Assembly: GCA_964537685.1 (NCBI GenBank)
Contig: CAZICM010000024.1
Span: 1-64,000 of the forward strand
Direction of reading: 5' to 3'
Origin: CAZICM01 sp964537685
Lineage (GTDB): Bacteria > Myxococcota_A > Polyangia > Polyangiales > Polyangiaceae
Length of the DNA stretch: 64,000 nt
The notes below the pieces were generated by a model, which was not told where the DNA came from, searched no databases, and saw only the letters and a program-made list of their open reading frames with translations. Positions 26,010 to 34,671 of the stretch are shown in pieces. Within the stretch, counting starts at the first letter, position 1. Every line of letters starts with the position of its first letter. Position numbers and translations under genes: made by a program.

Positions 26010-27049
26010 TGAATCCCTTTGTCACTCCCATCCCCTACCAATTGCGTGGAGGACTCACGGAAAAGCAACTCCTTCTCGAAGATGGTGGTTTCTTCGAGTG
26101 TATAGAGAGTATGATGGCAAGGCAAAGAAGTTTGCCAAACGAGGATGATCTGCCGGTCCTCGGGCTCGATAATGACGGTGTGCATTGCGTGCGCGTGGTG
26201 GACATTTTCCCCGCCAATCCGCGTTGTGAACCCTAAGCCAATGCGCGGTAGGCGAAAGCGCACAATCCCATCTGGGGTGAGGTTTCTCAGGACCACATCT
26301 TCACCCCCCGTAAGAAAGCCGTTTACCTGTTGATCAACGGGGGCACAGCGTAGATATGCGTCTTGAAAGTCGTTGGGTATGAGCGGCTGGCGCGTTCGCT
26401 TCCACGTATCATCGTAGGTGCCTGCCAGTGCGACACGTGGTTGCCAGTGGTAAGGGATAGGGCCGAAGCCGGCCGGGTGACCCTTGTAAAGTGAAGACCG
26501 AATGGGGTTATCAGGGTGCTCACAGTTCGGTACTGGTTTACCCGGTGCAGCAACACGACCGACGCCAACTGGGTTCATGGAATCGCGCACGTCGCCCTGG
26601 GGCATCCAGCCTCCCCAGGCGTGTTCATAACGAATGGGAAATTTCACAAAAGGGGTTGGTTCGCTCGGCATGAGGGTGGAGCTTCGCAACTCCCAAACCC
26701 GATCGCCGAACACGCGGAGCGCTTTTGACAGCGGTCCCACTGTCCATGCCACATCAACGTGGGGTGCGGGCTTTCCGTCGGGGGTGTGGGCATGGGCATG
26801 GACAATAATGTCGGTTCCCGGTTTCGAACGCACAATATCCATGTCATAGCGCAGGCTGCTGTCCGTTGGCGCGTTGAAGTAGATGGGAGCGACGCACACA
26901 CGCTGCTGATTCTCCGCGATCGAGACGCGTCCTTCGCGGTCGAATGAAAAAGTGGCGCGCAGCGCGACGATCCATATCTCGGCGCCATCGGCATCACGTG
27001 CGAAGGCTCTACCCGCCTCGAACCTGGTCCTGTTGTTGATTGCCCACAT
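26006..27049 (-). CDS. DUF2169 type VI secretion accessory protein, short form
   Basis: A 347-residue protein with the DUF2169 hallmarks: RYEHAWGGWMPQGDVRDSMN then PVGVG, and CAPVDQQVNGFLTGGEDVVL then RNLTPDG. It begins WAINNRTRFEAGRAFARDAD, the usual N-terminal strand pair. It lacks the linker and helical tail of the long form at 21.9 kb. It sits between the TIGR02270 gene and the ketosynthase-like gene, all on the minus strand with tight spacing, so it is probably in the vgrG operon and may assist loading of the PAAR-like protein. Confidence 0.82.
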   Translation of the reverse strand: MWAINNRTRFEAGRAFARDADGAEIWIVALRATFSFDREGRVSIAENQQRVCVAPIYFNAPTDSSLRYDMDIVRSKPGTDIIVHAHAHTPDGKPAPHVDVAWTVGPLSKALRVFGDRVWELRSSTLMPSEPTPFVKFPIRYEHAWGGWMPQGDVRDSMNPVGVGRVAAPGKPVPNCEHPDNPIRSSLYKGHPAGFGPIPYHWQPRVALAGTYDDTWKRTRQPLIPNDFQDAYLRCAPVDQQVNGFLTGGEDVVLRNLTPDGIVRFRLPRIGLGFTTRIGGENVHHAHAMHTVIIEPEDRQIILVWQTSLPCHHTLYTLEETTIFEKELLFRESSTQLVGDGSDKGIQ

Positions 27050-27090
27050 TGAAGAGTGTCCAGTGCAAGATGTTCGGTCGTCGTGGCTAA

Positions 27091-28374
27091 CTACATTCCG
27101 GCGAGGAGTTTCGTTTGCCGATAGCCCGGCGCGTGCAGCGGGAAGAGGGGGTCTCCAGGGCTGTTCAGCGACAGCTCAATCGCCGCTGCTGCGCGCGCGG
27201 GTTGTGCCCCCATACGCAAAACCTCCGTCAACCACACCGGAGTCATCGGCTTTCCTAGAAGCAGGCGAGATCCAGATGGGAGCATCGCTCTAGTTCGCTC
27301 GTACCACGCCTGAATCGCGCTGGCGTGAGGCCACGGGAGCATGTCGTCTGGATCGGGAACTGTTCCTGTATCGCTAGGATCGCCGGTATGTATCGGACAA
27401 AATCCAGCAACTGGCGGGCGAGAGAGCTTTTCTGCGACGATGTTCACTCCGGTGATCATTGAAAATGCCCAGCCAGCGAACCGGGCTTGCTCCGAATCGT
27501 CCATACAATCGTGTATCCATGGCAATAGCTCAGGATCTCCGAGCATTGCGGCCCCTGCGAGAGCCGTTCGCAAGGTTTCTTTCGCCGCTGCAAGCTTGCG
27601 CACCATTGTATGTGCTGAGGCGAGATCCGTGGCGCGGATCAGCATTGAGAACGCGTGTTCGCCGAAGTGCCCGCCAGCGAGGGCGAAGTTCCAAAGCACA
27701 TCCCGGGCCAGCGGTTGGCCGAGGAGCAACGCTGACCAGGCAGCCCAGAACCTACATGCTTTGTCGTCGGAATCGAATTCTTGCCGGAGTGCGGGCAACA
27801 GGTCGCTTCGTCCGATCTCACCGACCGTGCGCAGGGCGCGCGCTCTGAGGGCAACATCGCGCGCGCCCACTGCGGCGTCGAGCCGCACACCTGGATTGTA
27901 ACGGTGTATTGCAGCACCCGCGATTCCAAAGCGATGGAGTGTCTCGGACGCATCGTCAGCGAGCAACTCTTTGAGGTAACGTTTTCCTCGGGCGAGGGGT
28001 ACCCATCCAAGGGCGTCAACAACACCTCGCTCGAGCGCCGCCGACTGCGCGCCGCATGCGAGGACCTCGGCGAACGCTTGTACATTAGCGCGTTCGATAG
28101 CGAGCACTGCGGCTGTGAACACCTCTCCCGCTTCTGGATTAACGAGCCCAGCTCTGCACATTTCCCACCCCGCGTCACCCGCGATCCGAAGCCCGTCGAG
28201 GTGCGCTTCGATGCGATCATCGATACGGCAGAGCGCCGCGAGATCGTAAAAGGGCGAGTGTATTGCCGCGTCTCGCAGAGGCCACAGCAACGCTGCTTCT
28301 TCAGCGTGCCGCCTGATGATGTTGACCAAAACGGTTGAGCCGATTGGCCCAGTCGTTCCAACAGCGCCAGTCAT
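27091..28374 (-). CDS. TIGR02270-type HEAT-repeat protein of T6SS island
   Basis: A 427-residue protein made of HEAT-like helices (ARALRTVGEIGRSDLLPALR; FSMLIRATDLASAHTMVRKL; LGDPELLPWIHDCMDDSEQA). The motif GWAFSMITGVNI followed by a Pro/Asp-rich insertion (PSDTGTVPDPDDMLPWP) and GxRLLLGKP near the C-terminus fits the TIGR02270 family, found with DUF2169 and PAAR-like genes in T6SS accessory clusters (family knowledge). Its start overlaps the stop of the upstream gene by four bases. A scaffold or adaptor function is inferred. Confidence 0.75.
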   Translation of the reverse strand: MTGAVGTTGPIGSTVLVNIIRRHAEEAALLWPLRDAAIHSPFYDLAALCRIDDRIEAHLDGLRIAGDAGWEMCRAGLVNPEAGEVFTAAVLAIERANVQAFAEVLACGAQSAALERGVVDALGWVPLARGKRYLKELLADDASETLHRFGIAGAAIHRYNPGVRLDAAVGARDVALRARALRTVGEIGRSDLLPALRQEFDSDDKACRFWAAWSALLLGQPLARDVLWNFALAGGHFGEHAFSMLIRATDLASAHTMVRKLAAAKETLRTALAGAAMLGDPELLPWIHDCMDDSEQARFAGWAFSMITGVNIVAEKLSRPPVAGFCPIHTGDPSDTGTVPDPDDMLPWPHASAIQAWYERTRAMLPSGSRLLLGKPMTPVWLTEVLRMGAQPARAAAAIELSLNSPGDPLFPLHAPGYRQTKLLAGM

Positions 28375-28802
28375 CGTTCGGGAACCCTCTTGGGAATGAA
28401 TGTGGGCCCGAAATCAGGCTCTTCCGTGGAGACTGGGCGATTGATGATATGCTTGTAGACAAAATCGAGCCGCTTCTTCGGGTTCCACGAAAGGTTGCAG
28501 AGAATTCGTAGCAACGCTCCCTCGATTAGTTTCGATTGCTTCTGCTCCTGTGTTATGAGGACACGCAGTGCGATCAATCGGAAGACATCACGCGTTTCGG
28601 TGATGTGGAGCAGAGGGCACGCATTGAGCGCTGCACGCACCATCTCCTCAAGCTCAGCATCAGTGAACCTGCCCGCATGTACGGGGTAGCGTGCTCGAAG
28701 CCTTTTCACCCAAATAAGGGCAGGTTCCTTAACGCCCTCTTCTGCCGTGCCAATCTTCTCGCTACCGGCTTCAGCCTTGCTTTGTTTCACGGCCTCACCC
28801 AA
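28371..28802 (-). CDS. Hypothetical protein of T6SS island
   Basis: A 143-residue soluble protein with a charged N-terminal stretch (MGEAVKQSKAEAGSEKIG) and a helical body (DAELEEMVRAALNACPLLHI; DVFRLIALRVLITQEQKQSK). No family is recognised. Its first bases overlap the end of the 28787-29539 gene by 16 bases and its end overlaps the TIGR02270 gene, so it is part of one transcript. In this position, it could be a chaperone or a non-secreted immunity protein; this is a guess. Confidence 0.6.
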   Translation of the reverse strand: MGEAVKQSKAEAGSEKIGTAEEGVKEPALIWVKRLRARYPVHAGRFTDAELEEMVRAALNACPLLHITETRDVFRLIALRVLITQEQKQSKLIEGALLRILCNLSWNPKKRLDFVYKHIINRPVSTEEPDFGPTFIPKRVPER

Positions 28803-29539
28803 AGCGAGTTCGGAGGAGGCAGTGGCCCAAGAGACACCAGACTTCTGGTGTTTTTGGCTACGAGCGATGCTCCTTCCCTAAACGCGGCCTGCTGATCGAT
28901 GTTGAGGCGCTCTAGCAGCCATGCCCAAAATCGATACCCTTCGTATGCCATCACCGTTGGGTATAGGTACGTCCAGGGCCCTGATGATGAGATATCCTCG
29001 TCATCATCAAAGCGATTTAGTGCATACATGTGCAGATCCCAGTCCGATAGCGGCCGCGCTTGGGCTTGCTTTTTCCTCTGATTGTACTCTGTTGTATTGA
29101 TGGATCGTAGAAACTCGGATAGGGCGCTCCTGGAAACATCACCCGGAAGACCCAGACTCTCCCAGCGCGAAGGGTCGTGGCGGCAGTGCCGCAAGGTGAG
29201 TGTCCATGCGTACAGATCGCGGTGATCCTGCCGGTCCCTCTCAAAGATTTGGTTCCCCCACCACGCGACGTGATCCCGCCGCTCTTCGCCGAGCTCGGAT
29301 GCGAACGCAGCTTCGACCGCTGTGGGTGAATAGAACGGACCGCCTCCGGCGTACCCGCTGCGCATATCCAGGATGAGTGAGCGCAATACAGCCAAAAATG
29401 CCAACCGGTTGGGCACGACGAGCCCCATCAGATCGTCAAAAGCGATCACCACATCCATGCTGAGCAGTGTGATAATCATCGCCCATCGATCTGACGCGAA
29501 GGGGTTTTGAGCCACGCTGAATGTTTCTGTTTCGTCCAT
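28787..29539 (-). CDS. Hypothetical protein of T6SS island (possible immunity protein)
   Basis: A 250-residue protein directly downstream of the PAAR-like gene, with 35 bp between them. It is rich in aromatic residues (HVAWWGNQIFERDRQDHRDL; GYRFWAWLLERLNIDQQAAF) and has no signal peptide and no clear membrane helix, although VVIAFDDLMGLVVPNRLAFL is fairly hydrophobic. No family is recognised. The position after a PAAR-like effector is where an immunity or adaptor gene usually lies, so that is the first hypothesis. Confidence 0.6.
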   Translation of the reverse strand: MDETETFSVAQNPFASDRWAMIITLLSMDVVIAFDDLMGLVVPNRLAFLAVLRSLILDMRSGYAGGGPFYSPTAVEAAFASELGEERRDHVAWWGNQIFERDRQDHRDLYAWTLTLRHCRHDPSRWESLGLPGDVSRSALSEFLRSINTTEYNQRKKQAQARPLSDWDLHMYALNRFDDDEDISSSGPWTYLYPTVMAYEGYRFWAWLLERLNIDQQAAFREGASLVAKNTRSLVSLGPLPPPNSLWVRP

Positions 29540-29574
29540 TCACTCCACCGTTGCGGGAGAGATCCCAGAGCGCT

Positions 29575-30573
29575 TCAGGGTACGGCTCCCATCAACGAGG
29601 CTCCCCATGCGCCAGCCCCGACGGAGAATGGGATGAGCCAGTCATCCATGACGCCCACAAGCGTTGCGTCGTCCGCTAGCAATACCACCGTCGCTGCTGC
29701 CGCACCGACCACAACCACACCGCCGACGACCCATTTGCCAGCGTTCAAGACGCTATCCCAGGCCGATGCTGACGATGTGGGGGCAGGTGGGGCCACATAG
29801 GTCGAAACGGGAAGTGGTTGCGTCGCCAGCTCGAGCACTACTGCAGGCGGCGGCGGAGTATTATTGCAGTGCTCGTCATAAGCATCCATATGCCTTATAA
29901 GACTGTTTTGCTGCCTGTCGATCTCGGCCTGGTGTCGCATCCAGGGGTTCGAGCCCCTCGGCCACTCCGCGTTTGGAGCGCGGTTCATCGGTGCTCCAGC
30001 GGACCCGGCAGCGGTCGCTCCGCTGGCGACCTGCTCGGCGATGCGCTGCGTGAGGCCCTTGAACTGGCCATGAGGCACGAAGGCGACCGCATTTCCGAGC
30101 GCATCCACGCCAGCGATTAAGAGGATCCTCGCGAGGAGAGCCGCGCACTCGGTAGGGCCTTTCGGGCCCGCAAGCCAGTCATCAAGCCATCCACCGAGGC
30201 ACACGGTGTTGGCGTGGTTCATCAGCAGTTTGTCAGTCAAGCGGCAGGCGTTCTCACCCTCGAGCCTCACATCAAACGAGAACGTGAGCCATGTCGCTTC
30301 TTTTGCGAACGTTCCTGATTTGACGCCGCCGAGCGTCCCCGGCTCATCGCCTGTGCTGATGCTGATCTCCGACGCCCTGTGGGCTGCCATGTAGCCCCCC
30401 TCAACCTGGATGCTTGTTGTGCCCATAGCGAGATTGGCGGAGACCGCGAAGTTGGGAAAAGGGACTGGTCCAGAGCCAGGCGTGTTGCACACATCCGGAA
30501 GCGTGGCTGTCGCAGATCCATTGCTGCCCTTGTGGCAGAGCGAGAGGCCGTTGATATTGATGGTTCGCGCCAT
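29575..30573 (-). CDS. DUF4150 PAAR-like protein with hydrophobic C-terminal cargo
   Basis: From ATG 30573 the protein begins ARTININGLSLCHKGSNGSA, the DUF4150 start; an upstream frame to 30618 adds 15 unlike residues. Residues 1-130 form the PAAR-like tip (PFPNFAVSANLAMGTTSIQV; LMNHANTVCLGG). The C-terminal part includes a Thr/Ala/Pro linker and the hydrophobic stretch WVVGGVVVVGAAAATVVLLA, then WLIPFSVGAGAWGASLMGAV. A short membrane-active effector is possible. It lies between vgrG and the two unknown genes, as usual for a VgrG-linked tip protein. Confidence 0.82.
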   Translation of the reverse strand: MARTININGLSLCHKGSNGSATATLPDVCNTPGSGPVPFPNFAVSANLAMGTTSIQVEGGYMAAHRASEISISTGDEPGTLGGVKSGTFAKEATWLTFSFDVRLEGENACRLTDKLLMNHANTVCLGGWLDDWLAGPKGPTECAALLARILLIAGVDALGNAVAFVPHGQFKGLTQRIAEQVASGATAAGSAGAPMNRAPNAEWPRGSNPWMRHQAEIDRQQNSLIRHMDAYDEHCNNTPPPPAVVLELATQPLPVSTYVAPPAPTSSASAWDSVLNAGKWVVGGVVVVGAAAATVVLLADDATLVGVMDDWLIPFSVGAGAWGASLMGAVP

Positions 30574-30684
30574 GAGATGTTTCTCCGTCTCACACTCGAT
30601 CTCGGGATCCGCAGCCACAGTCCATGTGAAGATGTTTTCCTCTGACCACGGTTATTCCCTGCTCAGGCTCGCGATAAGCTGGTT

Positions 30685-33180
30685 TTAGTTCATCGCGATC
30701 AATGAACCTTTCACATTTACGTTTGCAGCACTCTTGATATTTACCATCCCGCTCGCGTCCACGTTGACCGTCCCTTTCGCCTGAACAGAAATATCGGTTC
30801 CCGAAATGACGATCGTCCCCGCCTTGTCCATTGTAACCGTGCTTGCACCGCAGGTGATCGTTATGTTGTCACCCACGGTTAGCGTCTTTGTTTGACCCAC
30901 GGTTTCTGCTTGTGTATGCGACACATTCGTGGTCATTGAGTTCACGGTGATCGCATAGGCGCCCCCCACAGTCAACGTCTTCCCTACCCCTACAGTCTCG
31001 GTCGACGTGAGTCCTACCGTCTCCGTGTTGGTTACTCCAACAACTACCGACCTGCTCAGTCCGATCATTTCTGTCTGACTCACCCCGATCAGCGTCGATT
31101 CGTTTGCTCCGATAACCTTTGTCCTGTTGCTCCCTACCGTCACGCTCTCATTGTTCCCCACGAGCCGCGTCCGGTCGTTCCCAATCTGCACCATCTCATC
31201 GTGCCCAACCTGCCGCGTCCGATCATGCCCTACTGTCAACGCGTCATCGTGCCCCACTTGCTTCGTTCGATCATGCCCAATCGCCACCGACTCGTCGTGC
31301 TTCACCAACTTGTTGAGGTCCTTCTCCGCCTGCATCCGGACAAGCTCTTCCCCCTTTTTGTCCTCAAACATGAGTTCATTGTAATTCGATGGCCCTCCCC
31401 CAGGCGACGACTGGCTCTTCCACCCGCTCTGTGTCTTGTTGTCCGGTAACTTGTACGGTGTCTTCTGCAAGTTCGTATACACTCGCCCCACAATTACCGG
31501 CCGATCTGGATCCCCTCCCAGGAAATCAACGAGCACCTCCTGGCCTACCCGCGGCAAGTTCGACCCACCATAGCCCGCCCCACCCCAAGGCTGGCTTACA
31601 TGAATCCAACACGAGCTGTTGTCATCCATCTTGCTCTCGCGATCCCAGTGAAAATGTACCCGCACCCGCCCAAATTCATCCGTGTGAATCTCCTCTCCGG
31701 GCGGACCTACCACCGTCGCGCTCTCCACCCCGCTCACGTTCGGTCGCGGCGTCACCATCTCCGGTCGGAATGGTGCATCCACCCCCCGGACTTCGCAATG
31801 CTGTGACCATTCTCCACGACTCGTTCCGTTCAATGATGCCTCAACAACAAGCAAACCCTTCCCCTCCGACAGAATTGCGTGAGGATGGGCGCTCATCTCC
31901 AACACAACACCCGGGCAGAGATCATACGCGTTTGTCTCGAAGGTTGCCGTACGCCCGCTCCCCCGCTTCGCGTCCAAACGCTTCTGAGCAAGGACCTTTG
32001 CCTCCTTCTCGTCCGTTCGCGTCTTGCCCTTGTCATCCGCGCTCGGCGTTGCATCGCCTGAGTCCGCACCGAATAAAAACGCTCCGGGCATGTAGTGAAA
32101 GCGCTCAAGCCGATCTTCTACAGCAAGTCCCTTCGATGCACTCGACATCAGCTTGTAATTCGGCGGCTTGCGATAATCATGATCGCGTATCGTGATCTTG
32201 CCCGGCCGTACCCTCTGCCCTATCCGAACCGATGTCGCGTACTCCAACGCCACGCTGTTGATCATGCTCGTGTCATCCATGAACATCAGCGTTGAGCCCC
32301 GGCGAGCATTCGATTGCGGCGCGTCCGAGAGCACAAGCTTTGTCTCGTCCCCATCCTGCTCGAAGTAGTACGTGACCCCCGCGTCCTCAAGCATCCGGCT
32401 CATAAACGCAAAGTCACTCTCCCCATACTGAACCCGGTACTTCCTCTTCTTGTATGCCCCCTTATCGATCTGCATTTTTGGCTCGATATTCCATTCTTTG
32501 AGAAGCTTTAACGCAATGTCAGGCTCGGAAATATGCTGAAACATGCGGTAGTTCTTGCGCTGCGTTAAAAACCACAACGTTGGCACGATCGACAGTTGAT
32601 AGGTTGATAGTCCGCTTGGTTCCACGCGAACCTGCTCCATGTTGTTGCACACACCAGACCAAAAGCGATTGTGCATCCCCGCAACAATCGAAAGCTTCGC
32701 CGGCTGCCCCACCACCTCGTCGAACTCGATGCTCGCATTGTCCGCGGTGACGACCAGATTCACCTGAAACATCGACGAGAGCCGCGCATGTATCGAGAAC
32801 TGGCTCACTTCAAGCGCATCCCCCGACGCGATCTGAACCTCGATGTTTTTCTTTCCAGAACTCCGGATCGCACCCTCAATCCCGCGCGAGACGATGTCCT
32901 TCACCTTGGGCACCGCACTGTGCGCGCCCGGGGTGGGGCTCGAAGAAGTCACAGCAATGTCCTCGAAGATAGGCATCGCTTGAACAGCATCCGCCTTGGG
33001 TGCGCCCTTGAGTACCCGCTCCAGCACTTCGCCGGCCTTCCCCGTTGCGGCGTTTGCGTGTGCACTGCGGGATGCAGCCCCCACAGCCTTGGCGTTCGCG
33101 GCGAACTTTGGCTCTTCAGGGCCAGCCATCGGGATGCCCTCGGCCAACTCCTCTTCATCCATAACTGCCTTGAATTGCAT
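30685..33180 (-). CDS. vgrG: VgrG type VI secretion spike protein with N-terminal extension
   Basis: About residues 110-560 are the gp27/gp5-like VgrG core (VQIASGDALEVSQFSIHARL; YGESDFAFMSRMLEDAGVTY; HTDEFGRVRVHFHWDRESKM; WIHVSQPWGGAGYGGSNLPR then VGQEVLVDFLGGDPDRPVIV). The C-terminal needle has a VGHDRT-type repeat about every 7-8 residues, then a DUF2345-like end. The start is ATG 33180, with AGGAGG 11 bases upstream. About 110 residues (Ala/Lys-rich, including GKAGEVLERVLKGAPKADAV) precede the VgrG core. No tssB, tssC, hcp or clpV is in this window, so it is an orphan spike locus. Confidence 0.92.
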   Translation of the reverse strand: MQFKAVMDEEELAEGIPMAGPEEPKFAANAKAVGAASRSAHANAATGKAGEVLERVLKGAPKADAVQAMPIFEDIAVTSSSPTPGAHSAVPKVKDIVSRGIEGAIRSSGKKNIEVQIASGDALEVSQFSIHARLSSMFQVNLVVTADNASIEFDEVVGQPAKLSIVAGMHNRFWSGVCNNMEQVRVEPSGLSTYQLSIVPTLWFLTQRKNYRMFQHISEPDIALKLLKEWNIEPKMQIDKGAYKKRKYRVQYGESDFAFMSRMLEDAGVTYYFEQDGDETKLVLSDAPQSNARRGSTLMFMDDTSMINSVALEYATSVRIGQRVRPGKITIRDHDYRKPPNYKLMSSASKGLAVEDRLERFHYMPGAFLFGADSGDATPSADDKGKTRTDEKEAKVLAQKRLDAKRGSGRTATFETNAYDLCPGVVLEMSAHPHAILSEGKGLLVVEASLNGTSRGEWSQHCEVRGVDAPFRPEMVTPRPNVSGVESATVVGPPGEEIHTDEFGRVRVHFHWDRESKMDDNSSCWIHVSQPWGGAGYGGSNLPRVGQEVLVDFLGGDPDRPVIVGRVYTNLQKTPYKLPDNKTQSGWKSQSSPGGGPSNYNELMFEDKKGEELVRMQAEKDLNKLVKHDESVAIGHDRTKQVGHDDALTVGHDRTRQVGHDEMVQIGNDRTRLVGNNESVTVGSNRTKVIGANESTLIGVSQTEMIGLSRSVVVGVTNTETVGLTSTETVGVGKTLTVGGAYAITVNSMTTNVSHTQAETVGQTKTLTVGDNITITCGASTVTMDKAGTIVISGTDISVQAKGTVNVDASGMVNIKSAANVNVKGSLIAMN

Positions 33181-33342
33181 GGCTGCACCGTCCTCCTGCT
33201 CGCGCAAACTTCCACTGCGCAACGCTGATGTGGAGCAGTCTACCAAAAATCAAGGTCGGGCAGAAATCAAATAGTGCGATGAGTGATAAATACGAATAAC
33301 TTCCCAAGGTTATCATGCATGAGTTTGTGGTTGTTCGTCATG

Positions 33343-33645
33343 TTATCCATCGTCATCGTCTCCGCGCACCGGCTCCCGCGAATCCAAACTTATGGTCACT
33401 TCTTGGCGAGCACCTAATTCGGCGGCGGCCAGCTCCCGTTTGGCCTGCTTTAACTCGGCCAGCTTGGCGCTGTTTGCAGGATGGAATTCCTGGGCGATAG
33501 GCCAGATGCCTAGCTCTTGAACATCTTCGGTCATCGCCGTGAGCAGACCCTTCACGAGCGCAGGCTGAGCCCTGCGCCTTCCCGCTTGGGTCACAAAAAG
33601 AACCACGGCGAGCTTCTCGCGAACTGTCTTGCAGAGGTCCTCCAT
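33343..33645 (-). CDS. Hypothetical 100-residue protein
   Basis: An ATG at 33645 with an in-frame TAG three codons before it opens a frame with no strong ribosome site. The product has a helix-rich body (MTEDVQELGIWPIAQEFHPA; KLAELKQAKRELAAAELGAR) and an acidic tail. No family is recognised. It sits between vgrG and the repeat array on the same strand as vgrG. It may be a remnant of a larger gene. Confidence 0.35.
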   Translation of the reverse strand: MEDLCKTVREKLAVVLFVTQAGRRRAQPALVKGLLTAMTEDVQELGIWPIAQEFHPANSAKLAELKQAKRELAAAELGARQEVTISLDSREPVRGDDDDG

Positions 33646-33686
33646 CTGCCCGCGCTACACCATCTGCGTAAAAGGGGTTCGTGTCC

Positions 33687-33852
33687 TGTGTCGGCGTGCA
33701 CAAGCGCGCGCAGGTGAACACCGCGGCGTGCGTCGGCGCGCACAAGCGCAAGCACGTACGCACCGCGCCCTGCGCCGGCATGAACGAACGCGCGTGTGCA
33801 AACGACGTCGGCGTGCGTCGGCGCGCACAAGCGCAAGCATCTGAGCGCCGCC
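33687..33852. repeat. Tandem 42-bp repeat array A (four degenerate units)
   Basis: Units at 33687-33728, 33729-33770, 33771-33813 (43 bp) and 33814 to about 33852 share TGCGTCGGCGYGCACAAGCG near their start. The first 26 bases of units two and four are identical, and the identity extends five bases upstream (33724-33754 against 33809-33839). On the plus strand, each unit encodes 14 codons (CVGVHKRAQVNTAA; CVGAHKRKHVRTAP), but the extra base in unit three breaks the frame, so it is probably not one coding sequence now. A second array with the same period is at 58161-58328. Confidence 0.75.
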
Positions 33853-33855
33853 GAT

Positions 33856-34665
33856 CTACGCAGCCTCCTCATCCTTCAACTCGGCTTCCATCCAGCGATC
33901 CACCCGCACCCCCTTCAAGCCTCGCTCGCGCATCGCCGCCAAAATGGCGGGCAGCGCCTCCACGCCCGCTGGACAAAAATCATCGCGCTCCGCCGCATCG
34001 TGAAGCAACACCACCGAACCCGGCTTCAGCCTCGAGCATACCCGTTTCGCCACCTGCTCCGGACGCGCGCCGGCAAGCCCATCCAAAGCCCGAACCGACC
34101 ATCCCACAAAGAGCAAACCAAGCTCGTCCGCCGCCTTCGCAATTCGAGGATTGCTATGCCCAATCGGCGGCCTGAACAAAACCGGCTTCTTCCCCGTAAT
34201 GCGTTCCAAACATTCTGCGCCCCGCTTTAAATCTTCCCGTACCGCCCGCAATCCGCGCAGCGAAAACAGCCGATCATGCGCGTACCCATGCACACCCAGC
34301 GCATGACCGCCATCCACGATGGCTTGAATCATTTCAGGATAAGCCTCGGCCTTTCGCCCAATCACAAAGAAGGCCGCCTTGACATTCGCCTTGTCCAATA
34401 ACTCAAGCACCCGCGGCGTATGCTCTGGACTCGGCCCGTCATCAAAAGTCAGCGCCACTTCGCTGTTGTCGGCCGGCCCCCTAAAAAACACATCCGCAAA
34501 CATCTGCAGGCGCAAAAAAAACACACCGCACAAAACCAGCGCCACATACGCCGAAAAGGCGGCCATCGCTATCCACAAAGGAGGCGGCCCGCGCAGAATG
34601 CTCCACAAAATAAGCGCTCCCGCTCCCGCCGTCGCCAAATACAAAAGCGCGCGAAAGACAGGCAC
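33856..34665 (-). CDS. Membrane-anchored polysaccharide deacetylase (NodB domain)
   Basis: Two or three N-terminal membrane helices (residues 1-55) precede a NodB domain with all main motifs: TFDDGPSPEHTPRVL (catalytic Asp pair), GVHGYAHDRL (metal His pair), LFRPPIGHSN and VLLHDAAERDDFCP. It should remove acetyl groups from a cell-wall or exopolysaccharide chain on the periplasmic side. It is followed, on the same strand and six bases upstream in map terms, by a membrane protein gene, so the two may be one operon with the latter first. Confidence 0.88.
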   Translation of the reverse strand: MPVFRALLYLATAGAGALILWSILRGPPPLWIAMAAFSAYVALVLCGVFFLRLQMFADVFFRGPADNSEVALTFDDGPSPEHTPRVLELLDKANVKAAFFVIGRKAEAYPEMIQAIVDGGHALGVHGYAHDRLFSLRGLRAVREDLKRGAECLERITGKKPVLFRPPIGHSNPRIAKAADELGLLFVGWSVRALDGLAGARPEQVAKRVCSRLKPGSVVLLHDAAERDDFCPAGVEALPAILAAMRERGLKGVRVDRWMEAELKDEEAA

Positions 34666-34671
34666 AAAAAC

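Noticed and set aside
31389..32195. 268-residue open frame on the plus strand
   Set aside because: It is antisense to vgrG, Pro/Ser/Arg-rich and without a ribosome site; a shadow of the GC-rich vgrG codons.
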